Under the pieces are notes generated by a model, which did not search any database, was not told where the DNA came from, and worked only from the letters and a program-made list of their open reading frames with translations. Positions 26,958 through 36,515 of a DNA stretch of 64,000 bases are shown piece by piece. Each line of letters opens with the position of its first letter. Position 1 is the stretch's first letter. A program made the position numbers and the translations under genes. The stretch covers positions 62,001-126,000 of the forward strand of contig JAGXFQ010000014.1 of the NCBI GenBank assembly GCA_024637145.1. The letters are read 5' to 3'. This DNA comes from Desulfobulbaceae bacterium. GTDB taxonomy: Bacteria > Desulfobacterota > Desulfobulbia > Desulfobulbales > SURF-16.

Positions 26958-28093
26958 TTGGCCTCCAAGGCCGGAATACGCACCGTAAAGGTGGAACCCA
27001 CCCCTGGGGTGGAACGCACCTCAATGGTGCCCTTATGGGTGGTGACGATGCCGTAACAGATGGACAACCCCAGCCCGGTCCCCCCTGTCTGCTGCTTGGT
27101 GGTAAAAAAGGGGGCAAAAACCGCCTGCATATCGGCAGGGGCAATGCCGCAGCCATTATCTGTCACCGTCAAGACAATCTGCTCCTTGGCGACGCTGGTG
27201 GCAATAAAAAACCTGCCGCCCCCCTCGGCCATGGCGTCACAGGCATTGAAGATCAGATTAAAAACCACCTGTTTCATCTGGTCCTCAATGGCCTGGACCA
27301 GGGGGATCTGCTGCAGATTCTTTTCGATAAGAATATTTTTTTTCTCAAAGGTTTTGCCGCAGAGATGCAGGACATCGCTGATGATCTGATTGAGATCAGT
27401 GGGGCCCATGTGCGAGGAGGTGGGGCGTCCCAAATTGTGTAAGGAACGAATGAGCTCCCGTAACCGTTGGCATTCACCAATACACACCGCCAGCATATGC
27501 TTTTTGTCCGCCACCGGCTCCTCATCGTGAAAGGTGGTTAAAATCTGCTCCATGCCGAAAAGGGGGCTGGCAAACTCATGGGAGATGGAAGAGCTTAACT
27601 TGCCGAGGCTGGATAATTTCTCGGCATGCAGCAGCTGCTCATAGGTACCGTCAAGTTCCTTGCTCTTGGCGGCCAGGAGTCCGGCGAGATTATCACGGTG
27701 TTCCTTGAGTTCCAGGTTGTTGGCTATTCTGGCCCGCAGAATCGCGCCATTGACCGGCTTGGTGATAAAATCAATGGCCCCCACCTGCAGGCCCAGCTCT
27801 TCATCATCCTGGTTATTTTTGGCAGTAACAAAGATGACCGGAATTTTCTTGGTCCTGGGGTTTTCCTTAAAGAGCCGGCATAATTCATAGCCGTCGATAT
27901 CAGGCATCATGACATCAAGAAGAATCATGTCAGGCTGGTTCTCTTCGGCAACAGCAAGGGCAGTGTCGCCATCCAGGGCAAAATAGAGCTTATACTCTTG
28001 CAGATAGCGGGCCAGCAACTTGATATTGGTGACCAGATCATCCACCAGGAGAATGCTCTTGCGTCTCTCCCTGGCACCTTCTTCTTGTAACAT
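26954..28093 (-). CDS. Soluble hybrid histidine kinase with N-terminal receiver
   Basis: 379 residues: a receiver domain first (ILLVDDLVTNIKLLARYL, aspartate in MILLDVMMPDIDGYE, lysine in FITKPVNG). A coiled-coil linker follows near residues 130-165, then the H-box SSSISHEFASPLFGM near residue 178. The HATPase domain comes last (NLIFNACDAMAEGG, VTDNGCGIAP, GGTGLGLSICYGIV). There are no membrane segments, so the input must come through the receiver or a partner. It is divergent from the initiator tRNA gene. Confidence 0.9.
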   Translation of the reverse strand: MLQEEGARERRKSILLVDDLVTNIKLLARYLQEYKLYFALDGDTALAVAEENQPDMILLDVMMPDIDGYELCRLFKENPRTKKIPVIFVTAKNNQDDEELGLQVGAIDFITKPVNGAILRARIANNLELKEHRDNLAGLLAAKSKELDGTYEQLLHAEKLSSLGKLSSSISHEFASPLFGMEQILTTFHDEEPVADKKHMLAVCIGECQRLRELIRSLHNLGRPTSSHMGPTDLNQIISDVLHLCGKTFEKKNILIEKNLQQIPLVQAIEDQMKQVVFNLIFNACDAMAEGGGRFFIATSVAKEQIVLTVTDNGCGIAPADMQAVFAPFFTTKQQTGGTGLGLSICYGIVTTHKGTIEVRSTPGVGSTFTVRIPALEAK

Positions 28094-28164
28094 ATTGATT
28101 TTTCCTGCTTAAAATAAAACGGTGGGACAAAATGCTTTTCAACTCCTTAAATGCAACAAAAACG

Positions 28165-28193
28165 TTGACATAGCAAGGGATAAAAAGTATTGT
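28165..28193 (+). promoter_or_regulatory. Promoter of the initiator tRNA gene
   Basis: TTGACA (28165-28170), 17 bases, TATTGT (28188-28193). Start of transcription would fall a few bases before the mature tRNA 5' end. Confidence 0.75.
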
Positions 28194-28204
28194 TTCAAAA
28201 GTGA

Positions 28205-28281
<77 letters not shown>

Positions 28282-28290
28282 AGTATATTC

Positions 28291-28327
28291 AAGGACTTGA
28301 GGATTTTTTCTCAAGTCCTTTTTTTTG
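28291..28327 (+). terminator. Terminator of the tRNA gene
   Basis: AAGGACTTGAG/CTCAAGTCCTT stem followed by eight T, ten bases after the tRNA. It is also placed to end transcription of the minus-strand thioesterase operon arriving from the right. Confidence 0.9.
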
Positions 28328-28369
28328 CCTTTTTTCTGAAATCTCCTGCCCCGCCCATCCCGGCCCCTT

Positions 28370-28816
28370 TTACTCTTTGCCCACATAGGGTGCAAGCACG
28401 GCAAGAACATCGGGAGGCAGCGGCGTCAGGGTGCCCTGCCCTCTGCTGATTGAAGCGTGGTGCGTGAACCCTTTGACCAACAGCCGGTTATTGTGGGCAT
28501 TTCGCACCTGACAATGGAAACGGCAGGAAAAACGACTCAAATCGGCCAGGCAGGTCTCAATAAAGAGCAGATCATCATAACGGGCCGGGGCCTTATAGCG
28601 TAGATAACTTTCCACCAGGGGGAGGACAAAACCCCTTTCCTCCAGGTGCTTATAGGGCAGGCCGCACTCCCGCATGAATTCTCCCCTGCCCTGTTCCAGA
28701 TAGCGGAGATAGGTGGCATTATAGACCACGCCGCCGGCATCGGTGTCGCCGTACAGAACGCGGACCTGACATCTTTTGATGGGCTCCATCATGGCCATGG
28801 CCGGCTTCACGCTCAT
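28370..28816 (-). CDS. Acyl-CoA thioesterase, YbgC/4HBT family
   Basis: Hotdog-fold thioesterase. The 148-residue protein has the 4HBT signature VLYGDTDAGGVVYNATYLRY with the catalytic aspartate near residue 24. YbgC homologues act on short-chain or ACP-linked thioesters and often sit beside tol genes. Here the tol operon is 3 kb away on the other strand. The start overlaps the apgM-like stop by four bases (ATGA). Confidence 0.9.
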   Translation of the reverse strand: MSVKPAMAMMEPIKRCQVRVLYGDTDAGGVVYNATYLRYLEQGRGEFMRECGLPYKHLEERGFVLPLVESYLRYKAPARYDDLLFIETCLADLSRFSCRFHCQVRNAHNNRLLVKGFTHHASISRGQGTLTPLPPDVLAVLAPYVGKE

Positions 28817-30009
28817 GTCAGCACCGCTTTCATGAATTGGGCGCCGTTCTGATAAAATACCCCGGCCTTACGGCCGTTCTCCTCGGTATAGGCGGAAAAA
28901 GCACCCTCTTCTGGCCGGCTGGAGTCATAGATCACCACCGGCACCGGGTCAATGGTATGCGTCCTTAAGACAATGGGGGTGAAATGGTCCATGCAGACCA
29001 CGAGCCGGAAGGGCTTGAACTTCTTGAGGCCGGCCAAGACAGGCTGAACAATGGCCCGGTCAAAATCTTCTATCGCCTGTGTTTTTTCCTGCAAAAGACC
29101 CTGATGCCCGGTCTCGTCAGGCGCCTCCACATGGACCAGGACCAGATCATGCCGCTCCAGGGCGGTGAGAGCCGCATCGACCTTGCCCTGGTAATTGGTG
29201 TCCAGATAGCCGGTGGCCCCTTCAACTTCCACCACCTCCATGCCGGCATAAACCCCGATCCCTTTCAGCAGATCCACGGCCGAGATCAGGGCCCCGCTCA
29301 CCCCGTACATCTCCTGCAGGCTCAACATGGCAGGCGCCTTGCCCTCCCCCCAGAGCCAGACAGCGTTGGCCGGCAATTTGCCCCCCGCCATACGCCGCTT
29401 GTTGACCGGGTGATCTGCGAGAATCTCCCTGGCCTTGTGGGCAAAATCAGCCAGCAGGGGCACAGAGTCATAGTTGTGCCAGAAGGGGGTAACATCTTTT
29501 TGCGGATAATCATGGGGCGGCACGGTCTGTAAGCCGCTGATATCGGCGGTAACCACCAGGAGATGGCGGTAACTGATGCCGGGATAGAGGGCCAGCCCCT
29601 GAGGCGGGAGAGCGGCCTGCAGGGCAGCAATCAAGGCATGGGCTTCAGCCGTGGAAATATGGCCGGCACTGTAATCCACCATGGTCAGCAGGCCGTTTTG
29701 CTCGGTGACATGCACCAGATTGAGGCGGAAGGCGATTTCTTCGGCCCCCAGCTCAATCCCCATGCTGGCCGCCTCCAGAGGTGAACGGCCAGTATAAAAT
29801 TCCTCGGGCCGATAGCCAAGCAGGGAGAGATTGGCAATGTCGCTGCCGGGCAGCATTCCCTCGGGTACGGTCTGCAACAGGGCCATTTTGCCGTGGCTGG
29901 CCAGATGATCCATGCCGGGGGTCCGGGCCGCTTCCAGAATTGTTTTACCGCCAAGGGCCGCATGGCCATAATCTCCCATGCCATCGCCCACCAGGATCAC
30001 TGTTTTCAT
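28813..30009 (-). CDS. apgM: ApgM-type phosphoglycerate mutase / probable homoserine kinase
   Basis: Alkaline-phosphatase-superfamily protein of the archaeal-type, cofactor-independent phosphoglycerate mutase family, 398 residues. The metal motif MKTVILVGDGMGD is at the N-terminus and GSDIANLSLLGY near residue 55 carries the expected serine. VHVEAPDETGHQG and VVCMDHFTPI follow. Bacterial members next to homoserine dehydrogenase have been proposed, and in some cases shown, to act as homoserine kinase in genomes lacking ThrB. Here the gene overlaps the end of hom by four bases, which favours the threonine-pathway role. Mutase activity cannot be excluded. Confidence 0.85.
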   Translation of the reverse strand: MKTVILVGDGMGDYGHAALGGKTILEAARTPGMDHLASHGKMALLQTVPEGMLPGSDIANLSLLGYRPEEFYTGRSPLEAASMGIELGAEEIAFRLNLVHVTEQNGLLTMVDYSAGHISTAEAHALIAALQAALPPQGLALYPGISYRHLLVVTADISGLQTVPPHDYPQKDVTPFWHNYDSVPLLADFAHKAREILADHPVNKRRMAGGKLPANAVWLWGEGKAPAMLSLQEMYGVSGALISAVDLLKGIGVYAGMEVVEVEGATGYLDTNYQGKVDAALTALERHDLVLVHVEAPDETGHQGLLQEKTQAIEDFDRAIVQPVLAGLKKFKPFRLVVCMDHFTPIVLRTHTIDPVPVVIYDSSRPEEGAFSAYTEENGRKAGVFYQNGAQFMKAVLT

Positions 30010-31322
30010 TGATCTGCGTCCTCTTCCGCCAATATTCTTATTTTCACTGTTTCCACAACAATGATGGGCAGCCGGTCTATCTCCGCCAGGGCCTCAACCA
30101 CCGACGCCTCCACAGCTTCGTAGGTCCGCATGACAATAGGCACTGTTTTGCTTTTCTGGATGGTTTTCTGGAGAACAGACTTGATACTGATCTTATATTT
30201 CCCCAAGATGCCGGCAATGGTGGCCAGCACCGCCGGCTCATCCACCGTGGTGAAGCGGAAATAATAGGCGCATCTCAATTCGCTGATCGGGGTGATGCGC
30301 CGGGGTTTGATATATTCGGGAAGATAGGAAAGACTGGAGACGCGGTTAATGGCGCCATGGGTAATATTTCTGGCAATATCGACAATATCGGCAGCCACGG
30401 CGCTGCCGGTGGCCAGCTTGCCGGCTCCGGGGCCATAAAGCAGAATATCACCCACCATATCGCCCTGAATATGGATGGCATTGAAAGGGCCACTAATAGA
30501 AGCCAGGAGGTGGGAGGCAGGTACCAGGGTGGGATGGACCCTGACCTCGAAATGGCCCTCATGGTTGCGGCTGATGGCCAGCAGCTTGATGCGGTAGCCA
30601 AACTCCCGGGCCAGCTCTATATCGATGGGGGCAATGCGGCTGATACCCTCCACGGCAATATCCGCTAATTTGACCTCAACCCCGTAGGCCATGGTCACTA
30701 AAATAGCAAGTTTATGAGCAGTATCAATACCTTCCACATCATAAGTGGGATCCGCTTCCGCATACCCCTTTTCCTGGGCATCCAGCAAAACCTCGGCAAA
30801 GGGCAGGCCATGCTCCGTCATCTGGCTCAGGATATAATTGGCCGTACCGTTAAGAATGGCCAGGATGGAGAGGATGCGGTTGGCAACCAGCCCTTCCTTC
30901 ACCGTTTTCACCACAGGAATACCGCCGGCAATACTGCCCTCAAAACCGACCTCCACATTCTTTTTGGCCGCGGCCTTGAAGATCTGCATGCCGCTTTCAG
31001 AAAGCAGGGCCTTATTGGCGGTCACCACATGTTTGCCATGCTCTATGGCCTTGCGGATATAAGTGCGGGCAGGCTCAAGGCCGCCGATGAGCTCCACAAT
31101 GATTTCGAGATCCGGATCACGGAAGAACTCTTCAGGATCACAGGTAACGGTCACATCAGCGAACTGGGGGGGGAGTGACCGCGGCGAACGGACCAAAACG
31201 GTTTTCAGGCGGATAAGGACGCCTGTCCGGCGGGTAATCCGCTCACACTGCTCAAAAAGGACCTGGGCGGTGCCGCTGCCCACGGTGCCAAAGCCGATCA
31301 TACCGATATATATTGTCTTCAT
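30006..31322 (-). CDS. hom: Homoserine dehydrogenase
   Basis: NAD(P)H-dependent reduction of aspartate semialdehyde to homoserine, for threonine and methionine synthesis. The 438-residue protein has a Rossmann motif GFGTVGSGTAQVL near residue 10 and the conserved VTANKALLS region near residue 100. The catalytic section GSIAGGIPVVKTVKEGL is near residue 130 and EADPTYDVEGIDTAHKL near residue 192. A C-terminal ACT domain (residues 350-438) suggests threonine feedback. First gene of a coupled hom-apgM-thioesterase operon. Confidence 0.95.
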   Translation of the reverse strand: MKTIYIGMIGFGTVGSGTAQVLFEQCERITRRTGVLIRLKTVLVRSPRSLPPQFADVTVTCDPEEFFRDPDLEIIVELIGGLEPARTYIRKAIEHGKHVVTANKALLSESGMQIFKAAAKKNVEVGFEGSIAGGIPVVKTVKEGLVANRILSILAILNGTANYILSQMTEHGLPFAEVLLDAQEKGYAEADPTYDVEGIDTAHKLAILVTMAYGVEVKLADIAVEGISRIAPIDIELAREFGYRIKLLAISRNHEGHFEVRVHPTLVPASHLLASISGPFNAIHIQGDMVGDILLYGPGAGKLATGSAVAADIVDIARNITHGAINRVSSLSYLPEYIKPRRITPISELRCAYYFRFTTVDEPAVLATIAGILGKYKISIKSVLQKTIQKSKTVPIVMRTYEAVEASVVEALAEIDRLPIIVVETVKIRILAEEDADQ

Positions 31323-31727
31323 AGCTGCGAATAGCTGGGGAGAAAGGAGTAGTAAAAAGGAATAATTGCATAAAAAGGTATATCAGTACCATTAAGCTCA
31401 AGAAGGTGTCAAAAAAAAGTACTGCTTTCCTACGGGTCAAAATTGTGACCAACCAAAATAAAAAGGGAACCTTTTCGGCATATTTTCTTCACTTGAATAA
31501 GCAGGTTACCTCTTGCCACCCTAGGCGCCAGAGGGGGTTGCCGCAGGGTGGAATCTGAGAATTTTCTTTATACTCAGTAAAAAAAACGCTATATATTCAT
31601 AATTCTTTTCCTCTTATGGGCGCATCAGCAGATAGCGAACGAAGAGAGACCTTCGAGCGCAGTAGTTTTTCAACGGGCTGTTAGCAGGGGTCACCATCCA
31701 AAAATCAATCAGCCAACAGGTTTAATC
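31323..31727. other. Intergenic region between hom and tolQ
   Basis: 405 bases between divergent operons with no credible ORF. On the minus strand a TTGACA at about 31414-31409 could be the -35 of hom, with TACTGA 18 bases on. At 31655-31685 lies TTTTTCAACGGGCTGTTAG, a sequence type that recurs near 45225-45250, so part of this gap is a dispersed repeat. Confidence 0.5.
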
Positions 31728-32420
31728 GTGCAGGATCTCAATATCTTTTCTCTTTTCTGGCATGCCGGTTTCACGGTGAAATTCGTCATGCTTGTCCTTC
31801 TCACCTTTTCAGGCTTTTCCTGGTTTATCGTCTTTCAGAAATTCAGCCTCTTTAAAGAACTGGCCCGGGATTCCCGGAGCTTCCTGAAGACCTTCTGGAA
31901 ATGCAAGTCCTTGGCCGATGCCTTCCAGGTGTCGCAGGAAAGTGCCTGCCCCGAGGCCCGCATCTTCCAGACCGGTTATAGTGAACTGCAGAAAATTGAA
32001 AGGGTCAGGGAGCGGGGTCAGGAAACTCTGGAAATGAGACTGGCCGGCATGAATAACCTGAAACGGGTGCTGCAAAAAACAGAGGGCATGGAAAGCAGCA
32101 AGATCGGCCGGGCCCTGCCTTTTCTGGCCACCACTGGTGCCTCAACACCCTTTATAGGTCTTTTCGGCACAGTGTGGGGCATCATGGTGTCCTTCAACGA
32201 AATCGGCACCCAGGGTTCAGCGTCTCTCACCGTGGTGGCCCCCGGCATCTCAGAAGCCCTGGTGGCAACAGCGGCGGGTCTGGCCGTGGCCATTCCTGCG
32301 GTTATCTTCTACAATTTCTTTGCCAATAAACTCACTGATGTGGAAAGCGACATGGCCAATTTCTCAGCAGATCTTCTCAATCTGGTGGAAAGAGATCTTC
32401 TTTCCCGGGGTGAAAAATAA
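31728..32420 (+). CDS. tolQ: TolQ (MotA/TolQ/ExbB proton channel)
   Basis: Inner-membrane proton-channel subunit of the Tol-Pal system, which energises outer-membrane constriction during division. The 230-residue protein has three helices, near residues 14-36, 128-152 and 168-192. The family core is GLFGTVWGIMVSFNEIGTQG. GTG start at 31728 with a modest AGG upstream; its stop overlaps tolR (TAATG). Confidence 0.92.
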   Translation: MQDLNIFSLFWHAGFTVKFVMLVLLTFSGFSWFIVFQKFSLFKELARDSRSFLKTFWKCKSLADAFQVSQESACPEARIFQTGYSELQKIERVRERGQETLEMRLAGMNNLKRVLQKTEGMESSKIGRALPFLATTGASTPFIGLFGTVWGIMVSFNEIGTQGSASLTVVAPGISEALVATAAGLAVAIPAVIFYNFFANKLTDVESDMANFSADLLNLVERDLLSRGEK

Positions 32421-32839
32421 TGGCCCTCATCCAGAACAGGGGCAACAAGAGATTGATGGCCGATATCAATGTCACCCCCCTGGTGGATGTCATGCTGGTG
32501 TTGCTCATCATTTTCATGATCACGGCGCCCATGATGACGGAAGGCCTGGAGGTCAATCTCCCTGAAACAACAGCCAAGGCCCTGCAGCAGGATGATAAAC
32601 CCATTGTCATTACCATCAAGGACAATGGCACCATCGGCATTGACAAGATCAGTGGCGACCGCACCCTTCTGCGCCAGGAACTGAGCAAACTTGCCGACCT
32701 GGACAGGGGCAAGACCATTCTGATCAAGGCGGACAAAAAGGTGGAGTATGGCCTGGTGGTCCAGGTTATGACGGATATCAAGAAGGCGGGCTTTGACAAA
32801 CTGGGCATGGTGACCATGCCGGTGGAAAAAAGACCATAA
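32420..32839 (+). CDS. tolR: TolR (ExbD-type)
   Basis: Single-pass partner of TolQ. In 139 residues it has the helix DVMLVLLIIFMITAPMM with the proton-handling aspartate in PLVDVMLVLL (about residue 24). A periplasmic domain with VVIQV-type strands and IKADKKVEYG follows. Start overlaps tolQ. Confidence 0.93.
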   Translation: MALIQNRGNKRLMADINVTPLVDVMLVLLIIFMITAPMMTEGLEVNLPETTAKALQQDDKPIVITIKDNGTIGIDKISGDRTLLRQELSKLADLDRGKTILIKADKKVEYGLVVQVMTDIKKAGFDKLGMVTMPVEKRP

Positions 32840-32921
32840 ACCTGTAGAGCCTTCATAAGAGACGATGCCGGGCCTTGTTGCCCCCCACCCTTTGACACCC
32901 AGGGATTTTTTTTAGATAGAC

Positions 32922-33920
32922 ATGGCTGGCCAACTCAAATTTTCGCCGCGGCAATATCTCCGGACACGATGGGAGAACCCCAAATGGCGCCGGCCCTTCC
33001 TTTTTTCGGCAACTATCCATTTGACTCTTCTTTTCATGGCCGTGGTGCCCGGCTCCTTGTTTCATTTCAGTCGCCCCATGCCAGAGGTCTATACGGTGAG
33101 CCTCTTTGATCTTGAGGAACTCTCCTCCCCGGCTCCGGAACCGGCTCCAAAACCGGAACCGGAACCGGAACCGGCCGCCAGCAAGGAAGCAGTAGAGCAG
33201 GAGAGCGTCGCCCCACCCACAGAGGCGACAAGCATGGAGCCCCTGCTCTCCACCCGCCCCATCCCTCAGGCCCCCACGGAGATCAAACTGCTCCGCCCCC
33301 GGGCCGTGAAAAAGGATCTCCGGCAGTCAGATCAGCAAAAGGATGGGCCGCTGCCCCCCTTAGATTCCAGCATGATGCTGGCGGCCCTGCAGCGTATTGA
33401 GCAGCAGGAAAAGGCAGCGGCGGCAGAGAAAAGGGCCGCGGCGGCCCAGAAAGAGGCGGAGGCGGCGGCGGAAAAAGCCGTGGAGAGCCTCCGCAAATCA
33501 ATCCTGACCAGGCAAACAGCAGGGGCGACCGCTTCCCAGGAGGCGGCCACAGGGGGAGCACCAGGGACAACGACTGCTGGCAGCAAGGGCAGGAGCGGTT
33601 ACAGCGGCCCGCCGGGAAGCGGCCAGGCAGCCACCACCGCCCTGAAACAATATAAGGCCCTGGTGGCCCAACATATCGGCAGATTCTGGATCCTGCCCGA
33701 GGGTCAGGTGTGGACCAGAGAGCTGCGGGCCACGGTGCTTATCAAGGTGCGCCTGGACGGCATTGTCACCGCCACCACCCTGGAAACGTCCTCCGGAAGC
33801 GGCCAGTTCGACAAATTCGTCCTGCAGACCATTAAAGAGGCCTCCCCCCTGCCCCCCTTTCCCCAAGAAATACCGCACCTGCCCCTCCGTCTTCATTTCT
33901 ACCCTGAGGGAATGAGATGA
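32922..33920 (+). CDS. tolA: TolA/TonB-like energy transducer
   Basis: Spans the periplasm between TolQR and the outer membrane. The 332-residue protein has an N-terminal anchor (near residues 28-46), then a Pro/Glu region of PEP repeats (residues 68-90). A helical Ala/Glu/Lys segment (residues 160-190) follows, then a Gly/Ser linker. The C-terminal TonB/TolA domain (residues 240-332) contains YKALVAQHIGRFWILPEGQV and VRLDGIVTATTLETSSGSGQ. Length and order are normal. Stop overlaps tolB by four bases. Confidence 0.88.
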   Translation: MAGQLKFSPRQYLRTRWENPKWRRPFLFSATIHLTLLFMAVVPGSLFHFSRPMPEVYTVSLFDLEELSSPAPEPAPKPEPEPEPAASKEAVEQESVAPPTEATSMEPLLSTRPIPQAPTEIKLLRPRAVKKDLRQSDQQKDGPLPPLDSSMMLAALQRIEQQEKAAAAEKRAAAAQKEAEAAAEKAVESLRKSILTRQTAGATASQEAATGGAPGTTTAGSKGRSGYSGPPGSGQAATTALKQYKALVAQHIGRFWILPEGQVWTRELRATVLIKVRLDGIVTATTLETSSGSGQFDKFVLQTIKEASPLPPFPQEIPHLPLRLHFYPEGMR

Positions 33921-35266
33921 TTTTTCATGCAACCCTAAGCCCTTTGATGTCTATGTCCTTTACAAAGCTCCCTTTTTTAGTTGTTGTTGCCCTTCTTGTC
34001 CCGCTTCTCTGTCTGGCCCCGCTGCTTTCTCAGGCCCAGCAGGTCATTGATATCGACATCACGGATGCGGCCATCAAAAAGATCAACTTTGCCGTCCCCT
34101 TTTTCACCGACAAGAACAGGCCAGAGCAGAGGCATGAGACCGGCAGGGAGATGGCCGCCTTGCTCACCAAGGGCCTGACCTTTCATGGCTTTATCAATGT
34201 CATCGATCCCAAGAAATATGGTGGCAATCAGGAGCAGAACTGGCGCCTGCTGGGGGCAAATTATGTGGTGAGCGGCACATATAGCAGTGAAGGTGCCGAC
34301 CTTGTCCTGGAACTGCGCCTTATGGATGCCGCCACCGGCAAGATGCTCATGGGCAAAAGGTTTCGCGACAAATTCGACAAACAGCGGCTAATGATCCTGA
34401 AATTCTGCGACGAGGTCATCTACAAGGTCACCGGCAAACAGGGAATAAGCTCCAGCAAAATCACCTTTGTGGCTGATACCTCAGGTCATAAGGAGATCTA
34501 TATGGCCGATGCCCTGGGAGATGATATCCGCCAGGTCACCCGTCATCAGAATCTGGCCATTACCCCCCGCCTCTCCCCGGACAACAATAAACTTTTATAC
34601 ACCTCCTACCATAACGGCAATCCCAACCTCTACCTCATCGATTTCAGCAAATCAAGTCTCCTCACCAAGGCCATTTCCCGGCGAACAGGGATCAATTATG
34701 CGCCGGCCTGGGCGCCGGACCAATCATTCCTCATCGCGACCTTAAGCAAAGACGGTAATCCTGATCTGTACAAAATGGACTTAAGCGGTAACATCCAAAA
34801 AAGATTAACCGTCAATAACGGCATTAACGTCTCCCCCTCTTTCTCCCCGGACGGCACGCAAATCGCCTTTGTCTCCGATCGTACCGGCGAGCCGCAAATC
34901 TACCTCATGGAGGTGACCACCGGCCGCACCCAACGTCTCACCTATGAGGGCAGAGAAAACACCACGCCCAACTGGTCTCCTGACGGTGAATGGATCGCCT
35001 ATACCGGGTACGGCGATAACGGCTACCAGATTTACAAGATGAAGGCCCATCCCGGGGGCACCCCCATCCAGCTCACCGCCTCCTGGGGCAGCCACGAGTC
35101 TCCCACCTGGTCGCCGGATTCGCGGCAGATCGCCTTTACGAGAACCAGAAATGGCGAAAGCAAGCTCTGCACCATAACCAGCGAAGGCCAGTGGCTGCAG
35201 GAGCTTTTCACCCTGGCCGGCAATCAATCAAGCCCCCAATGGTCGCAAAGGTTGAAATTTTACTAA
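33917..35266 (+). CDS. tolB: TolB periplasmic beta-propeller
   Basis: The 449-residue protein has a signal peptide (about residues 1-40) and a TolB N-terminal domain (DIDITDAAIKKINFAVPFF, AANYVVSGTYSSEG region). A WD40-like PD40 propeller follows with repeated SPDG/SPDN motifs: RLSPDNNKLLYTSY, SFSPDGTQIAFVSDRTG, NWSPDGEWIAYTG and TWSPDSRQIAFTR. It bridges Pal and TolA. The overlap with tolA shows coupling. Confidence 0.94.
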   Translation: MIFHATLSPLMSMSFTKLPFLVVVALLVPLLCLAPLLSQAQQVIDIDITDAAIKKINFAVPFFTDKNRPEQRHETGREMAALLTKGLTFHGFINVIDPKKYGGNQEQNWRLLGANYVVSGTYSSEGADLVLELRLMDAATGKMLMGKRFRDKFDKQRLMILKFCDEVIYKVTGKQGISSSKITFVADTSGHKEIYMADALGDDIRQVTRHQNLAITPRLSPDNNKLLYTSYHNGNPNLYLIDFSKSSLLTKAISRRTGINYAPAWAPDQSFLIATLSKDGNPDLYKMDLSGNIQKRLTVNNGINVSPSFSPDGTQIAFVSDRTGEPQIYLMEVTTGRTQRLTYEGRENTTPNWSPDGEWIAYTGYGDNGYQIYKMKAHPGGTPIQLTASWGSHESPTWSPDSRQIAFTRTRNGESKLCTITSEGQWLQELFTLAGNQSSPQWSQRLKFY

Positions 35267-35315
35267 TTGTCAGGTAGGACCTTATTTATTCAGCCACCCC
35301 ACCTCAGCCCACCTA

Positions 35316-36371
35316 ATGAATGTTATGATAAAGAAACTTCTCCTGCCCGCTCTTCTTCTTACCGTGGTTCCTCTTCTTGCAGGCTGTGTCACAGATCAGC
35401 AATTCAGGAACCTCCAATTCAACGTCCAGAACCAGGATAACCGGCTGGTGGGAATGGAACATCAGCTGGAGCAGGTAGCAAGCGGCGGCACCAATGCCTC
35501 CCAAGCCATGCAGAAACAGCAGGCCTCCATAGCTGCTGACATTGAGCGCCTCGCCACCGATATTCTGCAGATAAAGGGGCAGCTTGATGAAGCCAAACAT
35601 GTGAGCCGGACCTTGCAGGAGGAAAATCTCCGCCTGCAGCAAGAACTGGACAACAGGCTGCTCAATCTTGAGGCAACCTCCCAGAGCAATGGCGCCATGA
35701 TTGCCGAACTCAAGGAAAATATCAGGGCCATCAGGACCCAGATGAGTGCAGAGGATGAGCAGCGGGCCCTGGAGGCACTCCGGAGTGCCCAACAGGCCCA
35801 AAAAAGGGCTGCCGCCGCGGCAGCAGCCGCAGCCAGCGCCCAGGCCGCTACTACTACTGCCGTGCCCCCCACCACGCCGGCCAAGGAGCTCACACCGCGT
35901 CAGCATAAAGAGAAAAAGGCAGATGCCCCCGCCGCCGCCTCTGTCACCACCGCGAAATCTCCGGCAGGGAGTCCCTCTGCCCCGACCACGGATAAAAGTC
36001 CGGCAGAAACACTGTACGACCGTGGCCTCGGCCAGTACCGCAGTGAAGACTACAAGGGGGCCATCCAAACCTTCACCTCCTTTCTCGACAGCCACAAAGG
36101 GCACAAACTGCTGCCCAATGCCCGTTACTGGCTCGGAGCCAGCCTTTTAAACAATGGCGATTACAGCGGCGCGGTTCTTGAATTCCAAAATATCGTTGCC
36201 GATTACCCCGGTCACCCCAAGGCGCCTGATGCCTTGCTGCAACAGGCCAAGGCCTTTGAACATTTCGGCGATGTCATGGTGCAGAAGAAACTGTATAAGG
36301 ATGTTTTGACCTATTATCCAGACTCGGAACAGGCCACCAAGGCCAAAATGCTCTTGGACAAACTCCAGTAG
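35316..36371 (+). CDS. cpoB: CpoB/YbgF-type periplasmic TPR protein
   Basis: Coordinates peptidoglycan synthesis with Tol during division. In 351 residues: a lipoprotein-type signal with LLAGC at residue 23 and a long coiled coil (residues 30-150). An Ala/Thr/Pro-rich linker (165-225) and three TPR repeats follow (ETLYDRGLGQYRSEDYKGAI, NARYWLGASLLNNGDYSGAV, DALLQQAKAFEHFGD). E. coli CpoB is soluble, so the lipobox is a difference. No pal gene lies between tolB and this gene, where it usually is. Confidence 0.88.
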   Translation: MNVMIKKLLLPALLLTVVPLLAGCVTDQQFRNLQFNVQNQDNRLVGMEHQLEQVASGGTNASQAMQKQQASIAADIERLATDILQIKGQLDEAKHVSRTLQEENLRLQQELDNRLLNLEATSQSNGAMIAELKENIRAIRTQMSAEDEQRALEALRSAQQAQKRAAAAAAAAASAQAATTTAVPPTTPAKELTPRQHKEKKADAPAAASVTTAKSPAGSPSAPTTDKSPAETLYDRGLGQYRSEDYKGAIQTFTSFLDSHKGHKLLPNARYWLGASLLNNGDYSGAVLEFQNIVADYPGHPKAPDALLQQAKAFEHFGDVMVQKKLYKDVLTYYPDSEQATKAKMLLDKLQ

Positions 36372-36444
36372 AAGGCCGCGGCCTTAAGTCTTTGAGGGTA
36401 AGCAAGGAAAAAACCTGTTCTTCTGTTTTTGCCTGGTCACGGCC

Positions 36445-36492
36445 AATAAAAAAGGCGTATTCACTTTAAAAAGTGAATGCGCCTTTTTTATT
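36445..36492. terminator. Bidirectional terminator between cpoB and ppsA
   Basis: AATAAAAAAGGCG and CGCCTTTTTTATT close a stem continued by ATTCACTTT/AAAGTGAAT. It serves the converging tol operon and ppsA. Confidence 0.9.
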
Positions 36493-36515
36493 GGACCAGC
36501 CGGGGAAAGAGCAGA

